From assembly GCF_050948175.1 (NCBI RefSeq), contig NW_027490387.1, forward strand, positions 186,001-250,000: a DNA stretch of 64,000 nucleotides. The letters are read 5' to 3'. The notes under the pieces were generated by a model. It was not told where the DNA came from and did no database searches. It saw nothing but the letters and a program-made list of their open reading frames with translations. A program made the translations under genes and the position numbers. Of this stretch, positions 52,581 through 64,000 are shown one piece after another. How positions within the stretch are numbered: position 1 is the stretch's first letter; each line of letters begins with the position of its first letter. The DNA comes from Xylocopa sonorina (lineage: Eukaryota; Arthropoda; Insecta; Hymenoptera; Apidae).

Positions 52581-55137
52581 ATAGAAATGGATGCGATATC
52601 GCCTTTTAAGAAGCATTAGAACTCTACTGCTACGATACGCAGACATCTGCAAACGCTATTTCCTTGCAAAGAAGTGTCGCATTTACATTCATTTGAAGTG
52701 TAGACGAGGAATACATAACACTTCGCAAATCATATTATATCTTACCATGAAACATAGAAATGAGATCCGATATCGCGTTTTAAGAATCATAAGAAATCCA
52801 TTGCTACGACACGTAGACATCTGCAAACGCTATTTCCTTGCAAGAAAGTGTCGCATTTACATTCATTTGAAGTGTAGACGAGGAATACATAACACTTCCC
52901 AAATCATATTATACCTTACCATGAAACATAGAAATGAGATGCGATATCGCGTTTTAAGAAGCATTAGAACTCTACTGCTACGATACGCAGACATCTGCAA
53001 ACGCTATTTCCTAGCGAGGAAGTGTCACATTCACATTCATTTGAAGTGTAGACGAGGAATACATAACACTTCGCAAATCATATTATATCTTACCATGAAA
53101 CGTAAAAATGAGATGCAATACAGCTTTCTAAGAATCACAAGAACTCTATTGCTACGATACGTAGACATCTGCAAGCGCTATTTCCTTGCAAGGAAGTGTC
53201 GCATTTACATTCATCTGAATCGTAGACGAGGAATGCATAACACTTCGCAATGAATATTATATCTTGTCATGAAACATAGATATGAGATGCAATATCTCGT
53301 TTTAAGAAGCATCAGAAATCCATTGCTACGATGCGTAGACATCTGCAAACGCTATTTCCTTGCAAGGAAGTGTCGCATTTACATTCATTTGATGTGTAGA
53401 CGAGGAATACATAACACTTCGCAAATCATATTGTATCTTACCATGAAACATAGAAATGAGATGCGATATCGCGTTTTAAGAAGCATTAGAACTCAACTTG
53501 CTACGATACGTAGACATCTGCAAACGCTATTTCCTAGCGAGGATGTGTCGCATTTGCATTCATTTGAATTGTAGACGAGGAATACATAACACTCCGCAAA
53601 TCATATTATATCTTACCATGAAACATAGAAATCAGATGCGATATCGCGTTTTAAGAATCATAAGAACTCTATTGCAACGATACGTAGACTTCTGCAAACG
53701 CTATTTCCTTGCAAGGAAGTGTCGCATTCACATTCATTTGAAGTGTAGACGAGGAATACATAACACTTCGCAAATCATAATATATCTTACCATGAAACAC
53801 AGAAATGAGATGCGATATCGCGTTTTAAGAAGCATTTGAACTCTATTGCTTCGATTCGTAGACATCTGCAAACGCTATTTCCTTGCAAGGAAGTGTCGCA
53901 TTTACATTCATTTGAAGTGTAGCCGAGGAATACATAACACTTCGCAAATCGTATTATATCTTACCATGAAGCATAGAAATGAGATCCGATATCGCGTTTT
54001 AAGAATCATAAGAAATCCATTGCTACGACACGTAGACATCTGCAAACGCTGTTTCCTTGCAAGGAAGTGTCGCATTTACATTCATTTGAATCGTAGACGA
54101 GGAATGCATAACACTTCGCAATGAATATTATATCTTATCATGAAACATAGATATGAGATGCAATATCTCGTTTTAAGAAGCAATTGAACTCTATTGCTTC
54201 GATACGTAGACACCTGCAAACTCTATTTCCTTGCAAGGAAGTGTCGCATTTACATTCATTTGAATCGTAGGCGAGGAATGCATAACACTTCGCAATGAAT
54301 ATTATATCTTATCATGAAACATAAATATGAGATGCAATATCTCGTTCTAAGAAGCATTTGAACTCTATTGCTTCGATACGTAGACATCTGCAAACGCTAT
54401 TTCCTAGCGAGGAAGTGTCGCATTCACATTCATTTGAAGTGTAGACGAGGAATACATAACACTTCGCAAATCATATTGTATCTTACCATGAAACATAGAA
54501 ATGAGATGCGATATAGCGTTTTAAGAAGCATTAGAACTCTACTGCAACGATACGCAGACATCTGCAAACGCTATTTCCTAGCGAGGAAGTGTCACATTCA
54601 CATTCATTTGAAGTGTAGACGTGGAATACATAACACTTCGCTAATCATATTATATCTTACCATGAAACATAGAAATGAGATGCGATATCGCGTTTTAAGA
54701 AGCATTAGAACTCTATTGCTTCCATACGTAGACATCTGCAAACGCTATTTCCTTGCAAGGAAGTGTCGCATTTACATTCATTTGAAGTGTAGACGAGGAA
54801 TACATAACAGTTCGCAAATCATATTATATCTTACCATGAAACATAGAAATGAGATGCCACATCGCGTTCTAAGAAGCATTAGAACACTACTGCTACGATA
54901 GGTAGACAATTGCAAACGCTATTTCCTTGCAAGGAAGTGTCGCATTTACATTCATTTGAAGTGTAGACGAGGAATACATAACACTTCTCAAATCATATTA
55001 TATCTTACCATGAAACATAGAAATGAGATGCGATATCGCGTTTTAAGAATCATAAGAACTCTACTGCTACGATACGTAGACATCTGCAATCGCTATTTCC
55101 TTGCAAAGAAGTGTCGCATTTACATTCATTTGAAGTG

Positions 55138-58100
55138 TAAACGAGGAATACATAACACTTCGCAAATCATATTGTATCTTACCATGACACATAGAAATGA
55201 GATGCGATATCGCGTTTTAAGAATCATAAGAACACTATTGCTACGATACGTAGATATCCGCAAACGCTATTTCCTTGCAAGGAAGTGTCGCATTTACATT
55301 CATCTGAATCGTAGACGAGGAATGCATAACACTTCGCAATGAATATTATATCTTGTCATGAAACATAGATATGAGATGCAATATCTCGTTTTAAGAAGCA
55401 TCAGAAATCCATTGCTACGATACGTAGACATCTGCAAACGCTATTTCCTTGCAAGAAAGTGTCGCATTTACATTCATTTGAAGTGTAGACGACGGATACA
55501 TAACACTACGCAAATCATATTATACCTTACCATGAAACATAGAAATGAGATGCGACATCGCGTTTTAAGAATCATAGGAACTCTATAGCAACGATACGTA
55601 GACATCTGCAAACGCTATTTCCTTGCAAGGAAGTGTCGCATTTACATTCATTTGATGCGTAGACGAGGAATACATAACACTTCGCAAATCATATTATATC
55701 TTACCATGAAACATAGAAATGAGATGCGATATCGCGTTTTAAGAAGCATTAGAACTCAACTTGCTACGATACGTAGACATCTGCAAACGCTATTTCCTAG
55801 CGAGGATGTGTCGCATTTGCATTCATTTGAATTGTAGACGAGGAATACATAACACTCCGCAAATCATATTATATCTTACCATGAAACACAGAAATGAGAT
55901 GCGATATCGCGTTTTAAGAAGCATTTGAACTCTATTGCTTCGATTCGTAGACATCTGCAAACGCTATTTCCTTGCAAGGAAGTGTCGCATTTTCATTCAT
56001 TTGAATCGTAGACGAGGAATACACAACAGTTCGCAAATCATATAATATCTTACCATGAAACATAGAAATGAGATGCAATTTCTCGTTTTAAGAAGCATTT
56101 GAACTCTATTGCTTCGATACGTAGACATCTGCAAACACTATTTCCTAGCGAGGAAGTGTCGCATTCACATTCATTTGAAGTGTAAACGAGGAATACATAA
56201 CACTTCGCAAATCATATTGTATCTTACCATGACACATAGAAATGAGATGCGATATCGCGTTTTAAGAATCATAAGAACTCTATTGCTACGATACGTAGAC
56301 ATCCGCAAACGCTATTTCCTTGCAAGGAAGTGTCGCATTTACATTCATCTGAATCGTAGACGAGGAAAGCATAACACTTCGCAATGAATATTATATCTTG
56401 TCATGAAACATAGATATGAGATGCAATATCTCGTTTTAAGAAGCATCAGAAATCCATTGCTACGATACGTAGACATCTGCAAACGCTATTTCCTTGCAAG
56501 AAAGTGTCGCATTTACATTCATTTGAAGTGTAGACGACGGATACATAACACTTCGCAAATCATATTATACCTTACCATGAAACACAGAAATGAGATGCGA
56601 TATCGCGTTTTAAGAATCATAGGAACTCTATTGCAACGACACGTAGACATCTGCAAACGCTATTTCCTTGCAAGGAAGTGTCGCATTTACATTCATTTGA
56701 TGTGTAGACGAGGAATACATAACACTTCGCAAATCATATTATATCTTACCATGAAACATAGAAATGAGATGCGATATCGCGTTTTAAGAAGCATTAGAAC
56801 TCAACTTGCTACGATACGTAGACATCTGCAAACGCTATTTCCTAGCGAGGAGGTGTCGCATTTGCATTCATTTGAATTGTAGACGAGGAATACATAACAC
56901 TCCGCAAATCATATTATATCTTACCATGAAACATAGAAATGAGATGCGATATCGCGTTTTAAGAATCATAAGAACTCTACTGCTACGATACGTAGACATC
57001 TGCAATCGCTATTTCCTTGCAAAGAAGAGTCGCATTTACATTCATTTGAAGTGTAGCCGAGGAATACATAACACTTCGCAAATCGTATTATATCTTACCA
57101 TGAAACATAGAAATGAGATGCGATATCGCGTTTTAAGAAGCATTATAACTCTATTGCTACGATCCGTAGATATCTGCAAACGCTATTTCCTTGCAAGGAA
57201 GTGTCGCATTTACATTCATTTGAATCGTAGACGAGGAATGCATAACACTTCGCAATGAATATTATATCTTATCATGAAACATAGATATGAGATGCAATAT
57301 CTCGTTTTAAGAAGCATTTGAACTCTATTGCTTCGATACGTGGACATCTGCAAACGCTATTTCCTTGCAAGGAAGTGTCGCATTTACATTCATTTGAAGT
57401 GTAGACGAGGAATACATAACACTCCGCAAATCATATTATATCTTATCATGAAACATAGAAATGTGATGCGATATCGCGTTTTAAGAATCATAAGAACTCT
57501 ATTGCAACGATACGTAGACATCTGCAAACGATATTTCCTTGCAAAGAAGTGTCGCATTTACATTCATTTGAAGTGTAGACGAGGAATACATAACACTTCG
57601 CAAATCATATTATATCTTACCATGAAACATAGAAATGTGATGCGATATCGCGTTTTAAGAAGCATTTGAACTCTATTGCTTCGATACGTAGACATCTGCA
57701 AACGCTATTTCCAAGCGAGGAAGTGTCGCCTTCACATTCCTTTGAAGTGTAGACGAGGAATACATAACACTTCGCAGATCATATTGTATCTTACCATGAA
57801 ACATAGAAATGAGATGCGATATCGCGTTTTAAGAAGCATTAGAACTCTACTGCTACGATACGCAGACATCTGCAAACGCTATTTCCTAGCGAGGAAGTCA
57901 CATTCACATTCATTTGAAGTGTAGACGAGGAACACATAACACTTCGCAAATCATGTTTTATCTTACCATGAAACATAGATATGAGATGCGATATCGCTTT
58001 TTAAGAATGATATGAACTCTATTGCTACGATACGTAGACATGTGCAATCGCTACTACCTTGCAAGGAAGTGTCGCATTTACTTTCATTTGAATCGTAGAC

Positions 58101-61053
58101 GAGGAATACATGACACTTCGCAATGAATATTATATCTTATCAGGAAACATAGATATGAGATGCAATATCTCGTTTTAAGAAGCATTTGAACTCTATTGCT
58201 TCGATACGTAGACATCTGCTAACGCTATTTCCATGCAAGGAAGTGTCGCATTTACATTCATTTGAAGTGTAGACGAGGAATACATGATACTTCGCAAATC
58301 ATATTATATCTTACCATGAAACATAGCAATGAGATGTGATATCGCGTTCTAAGAAGCATTTGAACTCTATTGCTTCGATACGTAGACATCTGCAAACGCT
58401 ATTTCCTTGCAAGGAGGTGTCGCATTTACATTCATTTGATGTGTAGACGAGGAATACATGACACTTCGCAAATCATATTATATCTTATCATGAAACATAG
58501 AAATGGATGCGATATCGCCTTTTAAGAAGCATTAGAACTCTACTGCTACGATACGCAGACATCTGCAAACGCTATTTCCTTGCAAAGAAGTGTCGCATTT
58601 ACATTCATTTGAAGTGTAGACGAGGAATACATAACACTTCGCAAATCATATTATATCTTACCATGAAACATAGAAATGAGATCCGATATCGCGTTTTAAG
58701 AATCATAAGAAATCCATTGCTACGACACGTAGACATCTGCAAACGCTATTTCCTTGCAAGAAAGTGTCGCATTTACATTCATTTGAAGTGTAGACGAGGA
58801 ATACATAACACTTCCCAAATCATATTATACCTTACCATGAAACATAGAAATGAGATGCGATATCGCGTTTTAAGAAGCATTAGAACTCTACTGCTACGAT
58901 ACGCAGACATCTGCAAACGCTATTTCCTAGCGAGGAAGTGTCACATTCACATTCATTTGAAGTGTAGACGAGGAATACATAACACTTCGCAAATCATATT
59001 ATATCTTACCATGAAACGTAAAAATGAGATGCAATACAGCTTTCTAAGAATCACAAGAACTCTATTGCTACGATACGTAGACATCTGCAAGCGCTATTTC
59101 CTTGCAAGGAAGTGTCGCATTTACATTCATCTGAATCGTAGACGAGGAATGCATAACACTTCGCAATGAATATTATATCTTGTCATGAAACATAGATATG
59201 AGATGCAATATCTCGTTTTAAGAAGCATCAGAAATCCATTGCTACGATGCGTAGACATCTGCAAACGCTATTTCCTTGCAAGGAAGTGTCGCATTTACAT
59301 TCATTTGATGTGTAGACGAGGAATACATAACACTTCGCAAATCATATTGTATCTTACCATGAAACATAGAAATGAGATGCGATATCGCGTTTTAAGAAGC
59401 ATTAGAACTCAACTTGCTACGATACGTAGACATCTGCAAACGCTATTTCCTAGCGAGGATGTGTCGCATTTGCATTCATTTGAATTGTAGACGAGGAATA
59501 CATAACACTCCGCAAATCATATTATATCTTACCATGAAACATAGAAATCAGATGCGATATCGCGTTTTAAGAATCATAAGAACTCTATTGCAACGATACG
59601 TAGACTTCTGCAAACGCTATTTCCTTGCAAGGAAGTGTCGCATTCACATTCATTTGAAGTGTAGACGAGGAATACATAACACTTCGCAAATCATAATATA
59701 TCTTACCATGAAACACAGAAATGAGATGCGATATCGCGTTTTAAGAAGCATTTGAACTCTATTGCTTCGATTCGTAGACATCTGCAAACGCTATTTCCTT
59801 GCAAGGAAGTGTCGCATTTACATTCATTTGAAGTGTAGCCGAGGAATACATAACACTTCGCAAATCGTATTATATCTTACCATGAAGCATAGAAATGAGA
59901 TCCGATATCGCGTTTTAAGAATCATAAGAAATCCATTGCTACGACACGTAGACATCTGCAAACGCTGTTTCCTTGCAAGGAAGTGTCGCATTTACATTCA
60001 TTTGAATCGTAGACGAGGAATGCATAACACTTCGCAATGAATATTATATCTTATCATGAAACATAGATATGAGATGCAATATCTCGTTTTAAGAAGCAAT
60101 TGAACTCTATTGCTTCGATACGTAGACACCTGCAAACTCTATTTCCTTGCAAGGAAGTGTCGCATTTACATTCATTTGAATCGTAGGCGAGGAATGCATA
60201 ACACTTCGCAATGAATATTATATCTTATCATGAAACATAAATATGAGATGCAATATCTCGTTCTAAGAAGCATTTGAACTCTATTGCTTCGATACGTAGA
60301 CATCTGCAAACGCTATTTCCTAGCGAGGAAGTGTCGCATTCACATTCATTTGAAGTGTAGACGAGGAATACATAACACTTCGCAAATCATATTGTATCTT
60401 ACCATGAAACATAGAAATGAGATGCGATATAGCGTTTTAAGAAGCATTAGAACTCTACTGCAACGATACGCAGACATCTGCAAACGCTATTTCCTAGCGA
60501 GGAAGTGTCACATTCACATTCATTTGAAGTGTAGACGTGGAATACATAACACTTCGCTAATCATATTATATCTTACCATGAAACATAGAAATGAGATGCG
60601 ATATCGCGTTTTAAGAAGCATTAGAACTCTATTGCTTCCATACGTAGACATCTGCAAACGCTATTTCCTTGCAAGGAAGTGTCGCATTTACATTCATTTG
60701 AAGTGTAGACGAGGAATACATAACAGTTCGCAAATCATATTATATCTTACCATGAAACATAGAAATGAGATGCCACATCGCGTTCTAAGAAGCATTAGAA
60801 CACTACTGCTACGATAGGTAGACAATTGCAAACGCTATTTCCTTGCAAGGAAGTGTCGCATTTACATTCATTTGAAGTGTAGACGAGGAATACATAACAC
60901 TTCTCAAATCATATTATATCTTACCATGAAACATAGAAATGAGATGCGATATCGCGTTTTAAGAATCATAAGAACTCTACTGCTACGATACGTAGACATC
61001 TGCAATCGCTATTTCCTTGCAAAGAAGTGTCGCATTTACATTCATTTGAAGTG
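55138..61053 (+). repeat. Large duplicated segment, copy B (34 monomers, 5916 bp)
   Basis: Copy B begins within a monomer at GTGTAAACGAGG (55134-55145), joined seamlessly to copy A's end, where copy B's own continuation (near 61050) reads GTGTAGCCGAGG. 5916 is exactly 34 x 174: three AACTTGC gains offset by the same 2-base and 1-base losses seen in copy A. Its structure equals copy A minus one five-monomer unit. Confidence 0.88.
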
Positions 61054-64000
61054 TAGCCGAGGAATACATAACACTTCGCAAATCGTATTATATCTTACCA
61101 TGAAACATAGAAATGAGATGCGATATCGCGTTTTGAGAAGCATTTGAACTCTACTGCTACGATACGCAGACATCTGCAAACGCTATTTCCTAGCGAGGAA
61201 GTGTCGCATTCACATTCATTTGAAATGTAGACGAGGAATACATAACACTTCGCAAATCATATTATATCTTACCATGAAACATAGGAATGAGGTGCGATAT
61301 CGCGTTTTAAGAAGCATTAGAACTCAACTGCTACGACACGTAGACATCTGCAAACGCTATTTCCTTGCAAGGAAGTGTCGCATTTACATTCATCTGAATC
61401 GTAGACGAGGAATGCATAACACTTCGCAATGAATATTATATCTTGTCATGAAACATAGATATGAGATGCAATATCTCGTTTTAAGAAGCATCAGAAATCC
61501 ATTGCTACGATACGTAGACATCTGCAAACGCTATTTCCTTGCAAAGAAGTGTCGCATTTACATTCATTTGAAGTGTAGACGAGGAATACATAACACTTCG
61601 CAAATCATATTATATCTTACCATGAAACATAGAAATGAGATCCGATATCGCGTTTTAAGAATCATAAGAAATCCATTGCTACGACACGTAGACATCTGCA
61701 AACGCTATTTCCTTGCAAGAAAGTGTCGCATTTACATTCATTTGAAGTGTAGACGAGGAATACATAACACTTCCCAAATCATATTATACCTTACCATGAA
61801 ACATAGAAATGAGATGCGATATCGCGTTTTAAGAAGCATTAGAACTCTACTGCTACGATACGCAGACTTCTGCAAACGCTATTTCCTAGCGAGGAAGTGT
61901 CACATTCACATTCATTTGAAGTGTAGACGAGGAATACATAACACTTCGCAAATCATATTATATCTTATCAAGAAACATATATATGAGATGCGACTTCTCG
62001 TTTTAAGAAGCATTTGAACTCTATTGCTTCGATACGTAGGCATCTGCAAACACTATTTCCTAGCGAGGAAGTGTCGCATTCACATTCATTTGAAGTGTAG
62101 ACGAGGAATACATAACACTTCGCAAATCATATTGTATCTTACCATGACACATAGAAATGAGATGCGATATCGCGTTTTAAGAATCGTAAGAACTCAACTG
62201 CTACGACACGTAGACATCTGCAAACGCTATTTCCTTGCAAGGAAGTGTCGCATTTACATTCATTTGATGTGTAGACGAGGAATACATAACTCTTCGCAAA
62301 TCATATTATATCTTACCATGAAACATAGAAATGAGATGCGATATCGCGTTTTAAGAATCATAAGAACTCTACTGCTACGATACGTAGACATCTGCAGTCG
62401 CTATTTCCTTGCAAAGAAGTGTCGCATTTACATTCATTTGAAGTGTAGCCGAGGAATACATAACACTTCGCAAATCGTATTATATCTTACCATGAAACAT
62501 AGAAATGAGATGCGATATCGCGTGTTAAGAAGCATTTGAACTCTACTGCTACGATACGCAGACATCTGCAAACGCTATTTCCTTGCAAAGAAGTGTCGCA
62601 TTTACATTCATTTGAAGTGTAGCCGAGGAATACATAACACTTCGCAAATCGTATTATATCTTACCATGAAACATAGAAATGAGATGCGATATCGCGTTTT
62701 GAGAAGCATTTGAACTCTACTGCTACGATACGCAGACATCTGCAAACGCTATTTCCTAGCGAGGAAGTGTCGCATTCACATTCATTTGAAATGTAGACGA
62801 GGAATACATAACACTTCGCAAATCATATTATATCTTACCATGAAACATAGGAATGAGGTGCGATATCGCGTTTTAAGCAGCATTAGAACTCAACTGCTAC
62901 GACACGTAGACATCTGCAAACGCTATTTCCTTGCAAGGAAGTGTCGCATTTACATTCATCTGAATCGTAGACGAGGAATGCATAACACTTCGCAATGAAT
63001 ATTATATCTTGTCATGAAACATAGATATGAGATGCAATATCTCGTTTTAAGAAGCATCAGAAATCCATTGCTACGATACGTAGACATCTGCAAACGCTAT
63101 TTCCTTGCAAAGAAGTGTCGCATTTACATTCATTTGAAGTGTAGACGAGGAATACATAACACTTGGCAAATCATATTATATCTTACCATGAAACATAGAA
63201 ATGAGATCCGATATCGCGTTTTAAGAATCATAAGAAATCCATTGCTACGACACGTAGACATCTGCAAACGCTATTTCCTTGCAAGAAAGTGTCGCATTTA
63301 CATTCATTTGAAGTGTAGACGAGGAATACATAACACTTCCCAAATCATATTATACCTTACCATGAAACATAGAAATGAGATGCGATATCGCGTTTTAAGA
63401 AGCATTAGAACTCTACTGCTACGATACGCACACATCTGCAAACGCTATTTCCTAGCGAGGAAGTGTCACATTCACATTCATTTGAAGTGTAGACGAGGAA
63501 TACATAACACTTCGCAAATCATATTATATCTTATCAAGAAACATATATATGAGATGCGACTTCTCGTTTTAAGAAGCATTTGAACTCTATTGCTTCGATA
63601 CGTAGGCATCTGCAAACACTATTTCCTAGCGAGGAAGTGTCGCATTCACATTCATTTGAAGTGTAGACGAGGAATACATAACACTTCGCAAATCATATTG
63701 TATCTTACCATGACACATAGAAATGAGATGCGATATCGCGTTTTAAGAATCATAAGAACTCTATTGCTACGATACGTAGACATCTGCAAACGCTATTTCC
63801 TTGCAAGGAAGTGTCGCATTTACATTCATCTGAATCGTAGACGAGGAATGCATAACACTTCGCAATGAATATTATATCTTGTCATGAAACATAGATATGA
63901 GATGCAATATCTCGTTTTAAGAAGCATCAGAAATCCATTGCTACGATACGTAGACATCTGCAAACGCTATTTCCTTGCAAGAAAGTGTCGCATTTACATT
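61010..64000 (+). repeat. Nine-monomer repeat (1566-bp spacing) running off the window
   Basis: 61010-62190 matches 62576-63756 at 1566 bp (9 x 174), sharing GTTTTGAGAAGC, AAATGTAGACG, AATGAGGTGCG and TACGTAGGCATC. Differences include CACTTGGCAAATC near 63171 and GCACACATC near 63428. After 62190 copy 1 turns to GAATCGTAAGAACTC and a GATGTGTAGAC monomer, whereas copy 2 continues as HOR II does. The window ends inside a monomer that began at 63941. Confidence 0.8.

Larger units (their letters stand above)
48351..55137 (+). repeat. Large duplicated segment, copy A (39 monomers, 6787 bp)
   Basis: 48351 onward corresponds to 55138 onward at 6787-bp spacing as far as about 50450, then at 5916-bp spacing to the end. 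Shared private variants include GAGGAAAGCATAAC (49575, 56362), AGAACACTATTGC (48443, 55230), AGAAATGGATGCG (52583, 58499), GAGGAAGTCACATTC (51976, 57892), GCAAACTCTATTTCC (54215, 60131) and GACAATTGC (54905, 60821). 6787 equals 39 x 174 plus 1: four AACTTGC gains less a 2-base and a 1-base loss. I saw no difference between copies other than the extra pentamer in the parts compared. Confidence 0.88.

Noticed and set aside
1..64000. CRISPR array
   Set aside because: The unit is 174 bp with no repeat/spacer alternation; the whole unit is repeated, and no cas gene is present.
1..64000. CENP-B box in the monomer
   Set aside because: The vertebrate motif needs TTCG, then A, then CGGG at fixed spacing. 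TTCG occurs, but no CGGG follows correctly; the rare GACGGGG variant (near 33218) has TGAA where TTCG is required.
1..64000. Inverted monomers or strand switches in the array
   Set aside because: All landmarks (CTACGATACG, GTGTAGAC, CCATGAAACATAG) read on the + strand throughout; I found no reverse-complement block.
1..64000. tRNA, rRNA or telomeric repeats
   Set aside because: I saw no cloverleaf with A and B boxes, no rRNA core sequence and no TTAGG or TTAGGG runs.

Overview
The window is almost entirely one tandem satellite DNA array from a eukaryote. The only other sequence is a single inserted element at 2798-4273, which looks like a solo LTR. I found no gene, RNA gene, CRISPR array or bacterial feature. 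All satellite monomers run head-to-tail on the + strand with a 174-bp period. About 359 complete monomers precede position 63941 once the insert and its 4-bp target duplication (1480 bp) are removed. The visible net length drift over those 359 units is only -6 bp. Because 174 is divisible by 3, one frame can stay open from monomer to monomer. This gives many long but non-genic + strand ORFs, the longest 403 codons at 5654-6865. They encode a very basic 58-residue repeat that is broken by recurrent stops.

Layout. 1-2797: diverse monomers with a local dimer duplication. 2798-4273: 1476-bp TG...CA element flanked by perfect GTAG duplications (2794-2797 and 4274-4277), interpreted as a solo Ty3/gypsy-like LTR. 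4278-8764: diverse monomers with another dimer duplication. 8765-19500: higher-order repeat (HOR) I, copies of 16, 14 and 14 monomers and a longer, altered fourth. 18151-27240: overlapping 15-mer and 23-mer repeats (2610 and about 4004 bp). 27241-33086: a mosaic with a 22-mer (3828-bp) spacing. 33087-48350: HOR II, copies of 25, 33 and 22 monomers and the start of a fourth. 48351-61053: two adjacent near-identical segments of 6787 and 5916 bp, differing mainly by one extra five-monomer block (871 bp). 61010-64000: a nine-monomer (1566-bp) repeat running off the window. The left 9 kb is the least homogenised and the right side has the longest recent duplications, as expected if the array edge lies to the left.

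Organism. The satellite, the LTR with a 4-bp target duplication, and an AT-rich (about 36% GC) monomer that is nevertheless rich in CpG (9 per monomer, roughly 1.6 times expectation by hand count) suggest an animal with little germline CpG decay. An insect, possibly a hymenopteran, is my guess, held with low confidence. The array could be centromeric or pericentromeric; that is inference only.

The most useful observations are the clean LTR insertion, the indel ledger that accounts for the spacings I checked, the recent 6.8/5.9-kb duplication, a 1.6-kb cluster of homopolymer contractions that looks like a base-calling problem, and a dyad-symmetric site kept by two different sequences in two monomer families.
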